NCBI RefSeq assembly: GCF_000767835.1
Contig: NZ_JPEN01000109.1
Span: 1-50,287, forward strand
Length of the DNA stretch: 50,287 bases
Direction: 5' to 3'
DNA from: Streptococcus sinensis
GTDB lineage: Bacteria; Bacillota; Bacilli; Lactobacillales; Streptococcaceae
The notes beneath the pieces were generated by a model. That model saw only the letters and a list, made by a program, of their open reading frames with translations, was not told the origin of the DNA and did not search any database. Below are positions 32,664 to 41,141 of the stretch, one piece after another; the stretch's first letter is position 1, and every line of letters begins with the position of its first letter. The translations under genes were made by a program, and so were the position numbers.

Positions 32664-34859
32664 TTAATTTCCTTCGTACTTGATGGTCGAGCCATTCATG
32701 TGCTTGACCCGAGCTGATATTTCTTTGTGTCGGCCGTTGACCATTGGACGGGCTTGCGGATTTCCTAAGTAACCGCAGGTCCGCTTAACCACATCGACCG
32801 TTTTGGGATCGCTGTTGCCACAGTTTGGACAGGTGAAGCCCCGCTCGGTCGGCGTGAAGTCTCCCTCAAAGCCGCACTTATAACAGCGATCAATCGGTGT
32901 ATTGGTGCCCAAATAGCCAACCCGGTCATAGGCATAGTCCCAGACAGCTTCCAGTGCCTTCGGATTTTGCTGCAGAACAGGGTATTCACAGTAGTGGATA
33001 AAGCCACCAGAAGCACCCACTTCAGGATAAATCTTCTCAAAGTCCAGCTTTTCAAAAGGCGTCGGATTCTTGCGCACATCGTAGTGGAAGGAGTTAGTAT
33101 AGTATTCCTTGTCAGTAATATCCGGAACAACCCCAAACTTCTCTGTATCCAAACGGCAGAAACGGTCGGTCAGACTTTCAGATGGTGTCGAGTAAACAGA
33201 GAAATGATAGTCATACTGATCTGACCACTCTTCCACCCTACGCTTCATATCTTTGACAATGGCAATCGTAAAGTCCTTGGCTTCTGGTTTTGTCCCCCAA
33301 TTACCGCCGTAAAAGACTGCTGCTACTTCATACAGACCGATATAGCCTAGGGAGACCGTTGCACGACGGTGAGTAAAGAGCTGATCCACCTGATCATACT
33401 TGCCCAGACGTTGGCCAAAAGCCCCATACTGATAAAGAATCGGTGCATTGGCTGGACTGGCTTCTTTGGTCCGCTCCACTCGGTAGACCAAAGCGTCCTC
33501 AGCAATATTCATCCGCTCGTTAAAGAGTTCCCAGAATTTATCCAAATCCCCCTCGGATTCAAGCGCAATCCGCGGCAGATTGACAGTAACGACACCCAGA
33601 TTCATACGGCCAGAGTTGACTTCCTGACCATTTTCATCCTTCCAGCCTTGTAGGAAAGAACGGCAGCCCATCGGTACCTTGAACGATCCAGTCAAGTCGA
33701 TAATCTTGTCATAGGAAAGCACATCTGGATACATGCGCTTAGTGGCACACTCCAGAGCCAGTTCTTTGATGTCGTAGTTAGGCGTTCCCGGCTCGAGATT
33801 GAGCCCACGCTTAAGGGTGAAAATCAGCTTAGGGAAAATTGCTGTGCGGTGCTCGCTTCCTAGTCCCTTGATACGGATATTGAGAATGGCCTTCTGAATT
33901 TCCCGCTCAAAACGATTGGTTCCCAGACCAAAGCCCAGCGAGGTAAAAGGAGTCTGACCGTTAGAGGTAAAGAGAGTATTGATCTCATACTCCAGCGACT
34001 GCATGGCATCGTAGATGTCCTTCTTGGTCTTCGCCCAGGCGTACTCTTCCTGCTTATCCGGCAAAACCCATTGCTCCGCATCCTTGAGATGCTTTTGATA
34101 ATTAAGCTCAGCATAGGGCGCCAAGACTTCGTCAATCCGATCGGCCGAACAACCGCCGTACTGGCTGGAAGCTACATTGGCAATAATCTGTGAGATTTGC
34201 GCCGTCGCAGTCTGGATAGACTTGGGACTTTCTACCTCTGCATTGCCAATCTTGAAGCCATTTTTCAGCATGCCGTCAAAGTCAATCAGACAGCAATTAG
34301 TCATCGGTGTATAAGGGCTGTAGTCCAAATCATGGTAGTGGATGTCCCCCTTCTGGTGGGCGTTGGCCACATGAGGCGGCAGCATCTTAAGGCCGATGGA
34401 CTTGCCGACAATCCCAGCTGTTAAATCCCGTTGAGTATTGAAAACATCACTGTCTTTATTGGCATTCTCGTTGACTACCGTACGATCTTTGTTGAGAAGC
34501 TTGTCAATGCTAAAATTAATGTCTGTCGCTTTTGAGCGCTCAAAATCCCGTTGGGTGCGGTAAGTGATGTAGTTCTCCGCGATGGCATATTCCTTTGCAT
34601 TCAAAAGCTCATGTTCAACGATATTCTGAATTTCATAGATTTTGACATACTTAGCGAAGCGACTGCTGATTTCTGCCACAACACGGTCCGTGATGGTTTC
34701 CAGTTTAGCTTCCAGCATAGGCGTCATGGGGCCAATGTCTTGAGCTGCCCGCACCATGGCCTTGTAAATCTTACTGACATCAAAATTTACTCTCCGGCCA
34801 TCCCGTTTTTCAACATAGATGGTTGGGGCTATATCAAATTTTGTTTCTCTTAAAATCAT
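32664..34859 (-). CDS. nrdD: Anaerobic ribonucleoside-triphosphate reductase, class III
   Basis: This enzyme reduces ribonucleoside triphosphates to deoxy forms without oxygen, using a glycyl radical. The 731-aa product has an N-terminal ATP-cone (IYVEKRDGRRVNFDVSKIYKA) for allosteric control. The central 10-stranded barrel includes GCRSFLQGW. A C-terminal zinc site is formed by CYKCGF and CPNCG. The glycyl-radical loop is RTCGYLGNP near residue 707. An in-frame GTG lies at 34868. I chose the ATG at 34859 because GAGGAAG lies 9 nt upstream. The promoter is overlapped by NrdR boxes. Confidence 0.97.
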   Translation of the reverse strand: MILRETKFDIAPTIYVEKRDGRRVNFDVSKIYKAMVRAAQDIGPMTPMLEAKLETITDRVVAEISSRFAKYVKIYEIQNIVEHELLNAKEYAIAENYITYRTQRDFERSKATDINFSIDKLLNKDRTVVNENANKDSDVFNTQRDLTAGIVGKSIGLKMLPPHVANAHQKGDIHYHDLDYSPYTPMTNCCLIDFDGMLKNGFKIGNAEVESPKSIQTATAQISQIIANVASSQYGGCSADRIDEVLAPYAELNYQKHLKDAEQWVLPDKQEEYAWAKTKKDIYDAMQSLEYEINTLFTSNGQTPFTSLGFGLGTNRFEREIQKAILNIRIKGLGSEHRTAIFPKLIFTLKRGLNLEPGTPNYDIKELALECATKRMYPDVLSYDKIIDLTGSFKVPMGCRSFLQGWKDENGQEVNSGRMNLGVVTVNLPRIALESEGDLDKFWELFNERMNIAEDALVYRVERTKEASPANAPILYQYGAFGQRLGKYDQVDQLFTHRRATVSLGYIGLYEVAAVFYGGNWGTKPEAKDFTIAIVKDMKRRVEEWSDQYDYHFSVYSTPSESLTDRFCRLDTEKFGVVPDITDKEYYTNSFHYDVRKNPTPFEKLDFEKIYPEVGASGGFIHYCEYPVLQQNPKALEAVWDYAYDRVGYLGTNTPIDRCYKCGFEGDFTPTERGFTCPNCGNSDPKTVDVVKRTCGYLGNPQARPMVNGRHKEISARVKHMNGSTIKYEGN

Positions 34860-34898
34860 CACGAACACTTCCTCTTCTTAATAAGTCATCTACCAAAC

Positions 34899-34926
34899 AT
34901 TATATCACTCCAAAATAAAAAATCAA
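34899..34926 (-). promoter_or_regulatory. nrdD promoter
   Basis: On the minus strand the -10 is TATAAT with TGA in front (extended, 34899-34907). The -35 is TTGATT (34921-34926) at 16 nt. The -35 overlaps the proximal NrdR box, which fits repression by NrdR. Confidence 0.75.
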
Positions 34927-34977
34927 TATGTTGTGGTGAAAATGTCGTTTTTTTATTTTACACACAACATATTGTTT
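34921..34977. promoter_or_regulatory. Pair of NrdR boxes upstream of nrdD
   Basis: Two copies of CAATATGTTGTG in opposite orientation lie at 34924-34935 and 34963-34974. Each matches 11 of 12 positions of the core of the NrdR consensus (ACACWATATATWGTGT). Their palindrome centres are 41 bp apart, close to four helical turns. The proximal box overlaps the -35. NrdR represses ribonucleotide reductase genes in response to dATP/ATP; its gene is not in this window. Confidence 0.75.
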
Positions 34978-34980
34978 TTA

Positions 34981-36558
34981 TTATTGGAGCTGATAAAGCT
35001 TGAAGTGACTGAGTTTAAGGTTTGTTTCTTTATAGTTTTTAGAAATTTTTGTATCTACATCAGGCAGAAGTTGAATATGATTATTTACTAAAATAAATTT
35101 TGGTTCAACTTGATTTAGGGTATTTCGCAAATAAATCTGATTTTCCTCTGTTCCTGTGTAAAGGGACGGAGTCAGAATTGAAACAGCAGACAGACGCTGG
35201 CTCTGTTGATAGAGACTAGCTGTACTATCCCAAGCATAAATCGTGTCTTTGGCGGAACTATTCTCCCGGATGTACCGAGCAGCCATCGCTCTTTCGCCAG
35301 AAACACCATTAGACAGAATATACTCCTGTACAAGAGGAAAGCCAATCAAGTAAATCATCGCCACAAGAGGCAAAAAGACCTGTTTTGAAAAATAACGATT
35401 CCAAACCGATGTCTTGTGCCGTTCACGACGGCGTCTCCCTTCGTTTTCTACGCTAGTTTCCCCATTTTTGTTAAACCATAGGGCAAACAAGATAATAACA
35501 AATGGCAAAGCCGGGAGTAATTGGTAAGCCCCCTGTTCAGGCAAGCCCAGCGCTCCAATGAAGACGGTCAGAAAACCAAATAAACTGAGAATACGCATAA
35601 GACGAACAACTGCAGCTTCTTTTTTAAATTGAAAGCCCAAAACGAAAGCTGTTACAAAGCCTAGCCCAATCGTCAGCAGACCATAATAGAGAGCATTACT
35701 CGGCAGCTGGCTGCCCGTCAATTTAAAAGCATCAATGGCATAGGTAACCTGACTAATGGCTACCCCAAAAGAGCCATTCCACACCGTGTAATATCCTAAA
35801 GGATAAAAGAGCAGAGAAAAACCAAGCAGGACAGCTAAACATTGATAAAGCCCCCTTGCTTTGCGCTTGGATGCAATATTATACGCAAACAGAACTAGAG
35901 CTGCTAGGGTATAAAAGACTATACTCAGCATTGGTTCGACAAGGAAAGATAAGGCTCCTACAGCACCATATAAAATGAAAACTTCATCTTTCACCGCATT
36001 TTGTACATAACGCACCAAAAAGTACATGCTCCAAAATACAAAAGGAAAAACAAAAATACTGGAGTAGAGACCACCAAATCCAAGCGTCGCTGTCAACAAG
36101 TAAAACAAGGGCAGCAGGTTTTGCGCAAGACTGGAGTTTGTGGTAATGTAGGAAATCGTTTTAAATAAATAGACTCCCGCTAAAACAAGGGCAAGGACTT
36201 GAAAAATCAAAAACAAGATTTGACCAAAGGCCATACTGCCAGCCCAATTAATAAGATAGTAGAGCAAACCACTAGTTCCATAGATATGGGAATAAATCGT
36301 TTGGCCCTGTACCATAGCCCAGCCGGCATAGAGATTCTGAGATTGTAAGTTTGTAGCTAAATTCGTCAAAAGCGGATTGACAACACTGAACAGACTAACA
36401 AGAATACTCCAAGAAAGCACTTTAAAAAGCGGAACAGGACTCATTTTCTTACGAAAGCGCTGAGTTCCTTCCTGCTCTGAGACTTCTACATTTGCTTCAG
36501 AAATTTCTGTCTTCATTTCAGGAATTTCCAGATTCTGTTGTTCATTTATATCATGCAT
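34981..36558 (-). CDS. Polytopic membrane protein with extracytoplasmic C-terminal domain; predicted competence-regulated
   Basis: The 525-aa protein has a charged N-terminal cytoplasmic segment of about 45 residues and about 12 hydrophobic helices. A basic loop (GRRRRERHK) precedes the last helix, and a soluble C-terminal domain of about 120 residues (YIRENSSAKDTIYAWDS) follows. The topology resembles GT-C type lipid-linked sugar transferases, but I see no diagnostic catalytic motif. AAGGAG lies about 10 nt before the ATG. It follows a 48-aa ORF with a cin-box promoter and also has its own sigma-A-type promoter. From memory, pneumococcus has competence-induced genes (ccs4 region) at this chromosomal place. 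Homology to those is not shown here. Confidence 0.8.
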   Translation of the reverse strand: MHDINEQQNLEIPEMKTEISEANVEVSEQEGTQRFRKKMSPVPLFKVLSWSILVSLFSVVNPLLTNLATNLQSQNLYAGWAMVQGQTIYSHIYGTSGLLYYLINWAGSMAFGQILFLIFQVLALVLAGVYLFKTISYITTNSSLAQNLLPLFYLLTATLGFGGLYSSIFVFPFVFWSMYFLVRYVQNAVKDEVFILYGAVGALSFLVEPMLSIVFYTLAALVLFAYNIASKRKARGLYQCLAVLLGFSLLFYPLGYYTVWNGSFGVAISQVTYAIDAFKLTGSQLPSNALYYGLLTIGLGFVTAFVLGFQFKKEAAVVRLMRILSLFGFLTVFIGALGLPEQGAYQLLPALPFVIILFALWFNKNGETSVENEGRRRRERHKTSVWNRYFSKQVFLPLVAMIYLIGFPLVQEYILSNGVSGERAMAARYIRENSSAKDTIYAWDSTASLYQQSQRLSAVSILTPSLYTGTEENQIYLRNTLNQVEPKFILVNNHIQLLPDVDTKISKNYKETNLKLSHFKLYQLQ

Positions 36559-36589
36559 AAAAAGCTTCTCCTTGATATCAGTCCTATAT

Positions 36590-36618
36590 AGTATATCAAA
36601 AAGCTTCCTTTCTGTCAG
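36590..36618 (-). promoter_or_regulatory. Sigma-A-type promoter of the 12-TM protein gene
   Basis: On the minus strand the -35 is CTGACA (36613-36618), the spacer is 17 nt, and the -10 is TATACT preceded by TGA (36590-36598). It lies within the end of the 48-aa ORF, so the membrane-protein gene may be expressed independently of the cin-box. Confidence 0.5.
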
Positions 36619-36742
36619 CCTTATCCTGCATTCCTTTTTGCTTTTTACTCTTTTGAGCTGTTCTTTCTAAATCTCGAAAACGCTGATACGCCCTCCTTTC
36701 ATAAATCTCTTGGCCTGCATACAGTATCTCCAGCAACGTCAT
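36596..36742 (-). CDS. Small ORF (48 aa) behind a cin-box promoter
   Basis: The ORF encodes MTLLEILYAGQEIYERRAYQ followed by a highly charged, lysine-, arginine- and glutamine-rich tail ending KEAF. The N-terminal part could form an amphipathic helix. AAAGGA lies 8 nt before the ATG, and a TCCGAATA cin-box lies 22 nt further up, which argues that it is translated. It ends 38 nt before the membrane-protein gene. I recognise no family. It may be a leader gene, a partner of the membrane protein, or a minor ORF. Confidence 0.6.
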   Translation of the reverse strand: MTLLEILYAGQEIYERRAYQRFRDLERTAQKSKKQKGMQDKADRKEAF

Positions 36743-36764
36743 GAAATCTTTCCTTTATTTTTAC

Positions 36765-36772
36765 TATTCGGA
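36765..36772 (-). promoter_or_regulatory. Cin-box (SigX/ComX competence promoter) before the 48-aa ORF
   Basis: The minus strand reads TTCCGAATAGTAA here. Its TCCGAATA matches the SigX consensus TACGAATA at 7 of 8 positions. The identical 13 bases occur before cinA in this window, a gene known to be a late competence gene in streptococci. Position relative to the ORF start is right for a -10-type SigX element. Confidence 0.75.
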
Positions 36773-36778
36773 AAAGAG

Positions 36779-36813
36779 ACAAAAAAAGACCTGAATGAAT
36801 CTCAGATCTTTCA
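36779..36813 (-). terminator. Terminator of cls
   Basis: A 10-bp stem (AAAGATCTGA with TCAGGTCTTT, one G-U pair) is followed by a run of T on the minus strand, immediately after the cls stop and just before the cin-box. Confidence 0.85.
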
Positions 36814-36814
36814 T

Positions 36815-38350
36815 TTACAACATTGGTGCAAACAACTGCATAATTTCTTTCACTAAGCGTTTATACCAAGAATGGTTCATGTTCTCAGGCAAGATTTCTT
36901 CGCAAATTTCAAACATTTCTTCAAAATCCTGCTTAATAACCGAAATCGTCTCCGTTTGATACATCAATACAGCATTCTCATAATGGTGAATCAGACTGCG
37001 ATAATCAAAATTAATCGTTCCCACCACGGCCAGCTCATCATCTGAAACAACATGCTTGCTATGGATAAAGCCTGGCGTATACTCATAAATCTTAACACCA
37101 GCCTCCATTAAATCTGGATAGGCTCCGCGCGTAACAATCTGAATCAGCTTCTTATCAGGAATGAATGGTGTCACAATGCGCACATCCACCCCTCTCATGG
37201 CTGCATTCTTGATATCCTCTGTCAAATCGTAGTCGATAATCAAATAAGGGGTTGTGATATAGACATAATCGATGGCTTGATTGATGATATTCTGGTAGAC
37301 AGCTTTCCCCACCTGTTCCTTATAAATCGGCTTAGGCCCGCTGCCATACGGAATATAGAGCCCCTTGCCTTCAACCCGCTGGCTATCAAAATGGTAACGG
37401 TCAAAATCCGTAATTTCCCCACGATTGATGTACCAGTTCATCAAGAAAAGACGCGTCAAAGCCTTCACCGCTTGACCTTCCAAGCGAATACCGCCATCTT
37501 TCCAATGACCGAAACGAACGATATGATTGATATACTCGTCCGCTAGATTAATGCCACCCGTATAGCCAACTTGCCCATCAACCACCAAAATCTTGCGGTG
37601 GTCACGATTATTATAGGCTACCGTCATCCGCGGAATCACTTTGTTAAACTTATGGGCATCAATTCCTAGGTTGCGTAATTTTTGAGTATAATCACCAGGA
37701 AGAGTCGCCATACAGCCAATATCATCATAAAGCAGCTTAACCTCAACACCTTGCTTGACCTTTTCAAGCAAAATATCCAGCACACGATTCCACATCAAGC
37801 CTTCATCAATGATATAAAACTCCAGAAAAATGAACTTCTTGGCTGACCGTAAATCAGCCAGCATGGCCGTAAACATCTCCTCACCTGTAGCGAAATACTG
37901 CGAGGCTGTCCCATCATAGACATCTGCATTATGGTCCATACTCAAAAGAGATTTCACAATCCCAAAAGCCGATTTATTCTCCTGCTTGAGCTCTACCCGC
38001 AAATCATAGCTATTATCTTCTCGAAACTTCACCGAGTCCATATTTTCTAGTTGCTGGACTTCCTTTTTGGACAAATGCCGCTCTCCAAACATCAGATAAA
38101 GCAGGAAGCCAAAAATCGGCACAACTGCGATTAACAGCCAAGTTACCTTGCTTTCTGGCGGCATATTGCGATTGACAATCGCTAAAATCGTTCCAATATA
38201 CAGAAAAATAATCACAAGCGCTGATAACCAATTGGGAACAAGCTGACTAAAATAGAAAAAAGCCACAAACACCAGAATCAATTCCAGCAGCATAATAATA
38301 ATACTGAACCCATACTTGGACATTAACAAACGAAATTTTCTGAAATTCAT
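36815..38350 (-). CDS. cls: Cardiolipin synthase
   Basis: This membrane enzyme condenses phosphatidylglycerol to cardiolipin. The 511-aa product has two N-terminal membrane helices and two phospholipase-D HxKxxxxD motifs, HRKILVVDG near residue 251 and HSKHVVSDD near residue 429. These lie in the family order with YIIDEGLMWN and TINFDYRS. A longer start at 38362 is possible. I prefer the ATG at 38350, with GGGAG just upstream, but the two are hard to separate. It has its own extended -10 promoter overlapped by an inverted repeat, and is followed by a terminator. Confidence 0.95.
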   Translation of the reverse strand: MNFRKFRLLMSKYGFSIIIMLLELILVFVAFFYFSQLVPNWLSALVIIFLYIGTILAIVNRNMPPESKVTWLLIAVVPIFGFLLYLMFGERHLSKKEVQQLENMDSVKFREDNSYDLRVELKQENKSAFGIVKSLLSMDHNADVYDGTASQYFATGEEMFTAMLADLRSAKKFIFLEFYIIDEGLMWNRVLDILLEKVKQGVEVKLLYDDIGCMATLPGDYTQKLRNLGIDAHKFNKVIPRMTVAYNNRDHRKILVVDGQVGYTGGINLADEYINHIVRFGHWKDGGIRLEGQAVKALTRLFLMNWYINRGEITDFDRYHFDSQRVEGKGLYIPYGSGPKPIYKEQVGKAVYQNIINQAIDYVYITTPYLIIDYDLTEDIKNAAMRGVDVRIVTPFIPDKKLIQIVTRGAYPDLMEAGVKIYEYTPGFIHSKHVVSDDELAVVGTINFDYRSLIHHYENAVLMYQTETISVIKQDFEEMFEICEEILPENMNHSWYKRLVKEIMQLFAPML

Positions 38351-38379
38351 TCCCGCTCCCATCCTTTTACATATATTCT

Positions 38380-38413
38380 AGTATAACAGTAAATGAAGAT
38401 TAACACAATCTTC
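38380..38413 (-). promoter_or_regulatory. cls promoter with inverted repeat over the -35
   Basis: On the minus strand the -10 is TATACT preceded by TGT (extended, 38380-38388). The -35 is TTGTGT (38403-38408) at 17 nt. A perfect 7-bp inverted repeat GAAGATT-5-AATCTTC (38395-38413) covers the -35 and could be an operator. Confidence 0.55.
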
Positions 38414-38419
38414 ACTCTG

Positions 38420-38453
38420 CTAAAAATGAAAAGGCCCCTTTTAACAGGACCTT
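38420..38453 (-). terminator. Terminator of the lipoprotein gene upstream of cls
   Basis: The stem AAGGTCC pairs with GGGCCTT (one G-U pair, loop of about 9 nt) and is followed by TTCATTTTT on the minus strand. Confidence 0.75.
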
Positions 38454-38464
38454 CCTATCAATTT

Positions 38465-38950
38465 TTATTCTTTTGTAAAGACAATTGTGTCATCATCATC
38501 ATTTTCCTGCGACAAATCTTCCAGAGTTAGTTGATTATCCTCTAATCGATAGCGCTTAACGTCGTTCCCAACGATCATGGTTTGATTAGTCGGATCAATC
38601 TGCACCTGCTTAATTTCCTGATCACCATCGCGTTCGATTTTTGTCAGCGTCCCTTTATTTCCAGAGATTTCTAGGGTCAGGGAATCTCCTTCATGAGTCG
38701 CCTTATAGACTCCATCTAAGTCACCGACAGCAGTTTGACTGGAAGTAGAAGCCTCTGAACTACTACTATTTGCGCTACTGTTTGCCTTGCTATTTGAGGA
38801 TACCGTCTCAGATGACTGAGGAACAGAGGAACTCGCTTGAGATTGAGAGGATTGCTTTGATTGATTCGGACCAGAATTTCCACAAGCCACCAATACAAAA
38901 ACAGTCATAGCCGTAAAGGCTGAAAGAACTATTTGTTTCGAAAACTTCAT
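38465..38950 (-). CDS. Predicted lipoprotein with serine-rich linker
   Basis: The 161-aa precursor has a signal peptide with lipobox LVAC (Cys23), so it should be anchored outside the membrane. A low-complexity Ser/Gln/Asn linker of about 50 residues is followed by a small acidic domain (YKATHEGDSLTLEISGNKG) likely to be beta-rich, ending in a run of aspartates. The ORF extends to 38989. I chose the ATG at 38950 because AAAGGAG precedes it and the signal peptide then starts normally. It lies 60 nt after folC. The function is unknown. Confidence 0.88.
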   Translation of the reverse strand: MKFSKQIVLSAFTAMTVFVLVACGNSGPNQSKQSSQSQASSSVPQSSETVSSNSKANSSANSSSSEASTSSQTAVGDLDGVYKATHEGDSLTLEISGNKGTLTKIERDGDQEIKQVQIDPTNQTMIVGNDVKRYRLEDNQLTLEDLSQENDDDDTIVFTKE

Positions 38951-39010
38951 ATCGTTTCTCCTTTCTTCGTTCCACTTCCATTTTACCAAACAGGTCTTCC
39001 CAAGGTCAAC

Positions 39011-40243
39011 TTATACACGATTAAGATAGGCTCGAACCTCAGCAATAAAATAAAGCGATCCTGTGATAAAAAGGAGCTGGTCAGCAGCTTGCTCCCGCTT
39101 AAAACTCTCTATAAATTCTCTGTGTTCTGCTACATAATCAAAGTTCGCAGCTTCTCCTTGTCCTACGGATTCTCCATAGGCAAAGCTAGTCACTGTCACC
39201 TGAACTTCCGGCAAAGCCTCTTGCAAATAGGCCAGCATACCGCTGTAATCCTTGCGCTTCAAAGCACCAAAAAGAAGATTGCATTTCTTCCCCTTCTGTT
39301 CCTTGATAAACTCCACCAAACGAGTCAGAGCTGGCAAATTATGGGCACCGTCCAAATAAATCCCCGGACTAATCTCCTCTAGACGACCCGCCCAATGAGT
39401 CTCCCGCAAAGAAGAAGGAAGAACTGAAAAATCAATCTCCCAGCCCCTTTGTTTCATAAAAAGTAGAAAAGCTTGCAAGGCCAGAGCTGCATTTTCTTCC
39501 TGATAAGCACCTTGCAGACCCAAGACTACATGCGATAAGAGAAGGTCTCCATTTTTAAATGAGCCGTTGGAAAAAGAAAAATCTTTGCCATATTCATAAA
39601 AATCTAAGCCCAAGGCTGCTGCTCGCTGTTCACAGACCAGCCGAGCTTCTTCCGGCAAGGGACCAATGACTGCAGAACAACCTTTCTTGAAAATTCCAGC
39701 CTTCTGCTCAGCAATAGCTGTAAGCGTCTGCCCCAGCGTCTCCTGATGATCCAACCCCACTGATGTCACTACTGCAACTTGGCCATCCAGCACGTTGGTT
39801 GTATCCAAAAGCCCGCCAATCCCAACTTCGACTAAAGCCAGATCAACCCTCTCCTCCCTGAAATAAAGAAAGGCTAGCAAGGTTAAAATTTCAAAATAGG
39901 ATAGCTGATCATGGCTCCTGACCAATTCTATTTCCATCTCCTGAATCTGCCGCCCCAAGCGGATAAAATCAGCATCTGAAATCGGAAGGCCATTGATACA
40001 GATACGGTCATGAATGCTGACCATATGCGGCGATGTAAAACTACCTACTTTCTTTCCCTGATCTGTAAAAAGATTCCGCAGAAAGGCAATTGTCGACCCC
40101 TTGCCGTTGGTTCCCGTTACATGAATGACTGGGTAAGCTCGTTTAGGATTCCCTAATAAATCTACTGCTCGCCGCATCCGATCAAGACCTGAGCGAAAGT
40201 TTAGACCAATACGGCTGTTCAGCCATTCTTCAATTTCATTCAT
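39011..40243 (-). CDS. folC: Bifunctional folylpolyglutamate synthase / dihydrofolate synthase
   Basis: This enzyme adds glutamate to dihydropteroate and to folates in the cytoplasm. The 410-aa Mur-ligase-like product has the ATP loop HVTGTNGKGSTIAFL, the SPHMVSIHDRI folate-binding motif, VEVGIGGLLDTTNV and the C-terminal DGAHNLPAL. AGGTG precedes the ATG. A hairpin with a U-tract ends only 14 nt before the start (see separate entry), which is unusual for a simple upstream terminator. Confidence 0.96.
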   Translation of the reverse strand: MNEIEEWLNSRIGLNFRSGLDRMRRAVDLLGNPKRAYPVIHVTGTNGKGSTIAFLRNLFTDQGKKVGSFTSPHMVSIHDRICINGLPISDADFIRLGRQIQEMEIELVRSHDQLSYFEILTLLAFLYFREERVDLALVEVGIGGLLDTTNVLDGQVAVVTSVGLDHQETLGQTLTAIAEQKAGIFKKGCSAVIGPLPEEARLVCEQRAAALGLDFYEYGKDFSFSNGSFKNGDLLLSHVVLGLQGAYQEENAALALQAFLLFMKQRGWEIDFSVLPSSLRETHWAGRLEEISPGIYLDGAHNLPALTRLVEFIKEQKGKKCNLLFGALKRKDYSGMLAYLQEALPEVQVTVTSFAYGESVGQGEAANFDYVAEHREFIESFKREQAADQLLFITGSLYFIAEVRAYLNRV

Positions 40244-40255
40244 TTTTTCACCTAT

Positions 40256-40306
40256 ATAAAAAGAGAAGCGAAGCAGACTTCAAATGTGAATCGCAACTCG
40301 CTTCTC
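40256..40306 (-). terminator. Terminator-like hairpin in the folC leader
   Basis: A perfect 9-bp stem (40263-40271 with 40298-40306, GAGAAGCGA / TCGCTTCTC) is followed by TTTTT on the minus strand, 14 nt before the folC ATG. It lies downstream of a possible folC promoter, so it may act as an attenuator. It may instead simply be a second terminator for the upstream operon. Confidence 0.65.
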
Positions 40307-40338
40307 CCTTATTTTCTATTCTTTGCATTTCAGCTTAA

Positions 40339-40368
40339 ATTTTAACAGAAATATCTTTCACAGATCAA
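40339..40368 (-). promoter_or_regulatory. Possible folC promoter
   Basis: On the minus strand the -35 is TTGATC (40363-40368), the spacer is 18 nt, and the -10 is TAAAAT preceded by TGT (extended, 40339-40347). The -35 touches the DUF1292 terminator hairpin. Confidence 0.45.
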
Positions 40369-40389
40369 AAAGGTCCCTCGAACCTTTTT
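40367..40389. terminator. Terminator of the ireB-ruvX-DUF1292 operon
   Basis: A perfect 8-bp stem, AAAAAGGT / ACCTTTTT with a 7-nt loop, overlaps the DUF1292 stop codon. Its T-run is within the stem on both strands. Confidence 0.65.
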
Positions 40390-40699
40390 ACTCCTCCATA
40401 AAACTGTTGAAGACTTCTTCAATCATATCCCACTCTGCATCAGAGTCTTCTGGGATTGGTTGGAGATCCCCTTCTGTTCCATCTTCATTTTCTGTGAATG
40501 AATAGGCTTGGATTTCTACCTCGCCATTCTCATCTTCTTCAGCATTGGCTGGAATCAAAAGAACATAGTTCTTACCAAATTCTTCCTTGCCATCAATGGT
40601 CAGGAGAATTTCAAACAAGGTTTCATTTCCTTGCTCATCTACCAGTGTGATTAACTCACGTTCTTCATGTTCGTGGTCATGGTTATGATCATGCGCCAT
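40388..40699 (-). CDS. DUF1292 / YrzB-family protein
   Basis: The 103-aa acidic cytoplasmic protein starts [20 protein letters not shown], a His/Asp-rich segment that could bind metal. The DUF1292 core follows, with [17 protein letters not shown] and the very acidic tail. It regularly follows ruvX in Firmicutes, as here (22-nt gap, GAGGAAA site). The function is not known. Confidence 0.92.
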   Translation of the reverse strand: MAHDHNHDHEHEERELITLVDEQGNETLFEILLTIDGKEEFGKNYVLLIPANAEEDENGEVEIQAYSFTENEDGTEGDLQPIPEDSDAEWDMIEEVFNSFMEE

Positions 40700-40721
40700 A
40701 CTACTATTTCCTCAGTTCTTT

Positions 40722-41141
40722 CTAAAAGTTTCGATCCAAATAATTCTGTAAAATCAGCTGAGCAGCCAACTTATCAATCACTTTTTTTCGCTTGCTGCGG
40801 CTAATATCTGCCTGCTCAATCAGCATGCGCTCCGCCGCTACCGTCGTCAGACGCTCATCCTGATAGTCTACCGGGATTTGAAAAAGCTTTGCAATTTTTT
40901 CACCATAGGCTCTACTAGCATCCACTCGCGGACCGCTGGTATTATTCATATTTTTTGGCAAACCAATTACAAACTTATCCACCTTGTATTGCTCGACAAG
41001 TTCCGTCAAACGCTCAAAACCAAACTGCTCCTTTTCCTCATTAATCTGAATAATTTCAAGTCCCTGAGCAGTAAAACCGAGTGGATCACTAATCGCAACA
41101 CCCACCGTTTTTGAGCCGACATCCAGTCCCATAATTCTCAT
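40722..41141 (-). CDS. ruvX: RuvX/YqgF-family Holliday junction resolvase-like nuclease
   Basis: The 139-aa RNase H-fold protein starts [19 protein letters not shown], with a catalytic Asp in GLDVG. It has [10 protein letters not shown] in the middle and [13 protein letters not shown] in the last third. Proteins of this family are implicated in 16S rRNA 5' processing and proposed as alternative junction resolvases. Its start overlaps the ireB stop by one base. Confidence 0.95.
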   Translation of the reverse strand: MRIMGLDVGSKTVGVAISDPLGFTAQGLEIIQINEEKEQFGFERLTELVEQYKVDKFVIGLPKNMNNTSGPRVDASRAYGEKIAKLFQIPVDYQDERLTTVAAERMLIEQADISRSKRKKVIDKLAAQLILQNYLDRNF

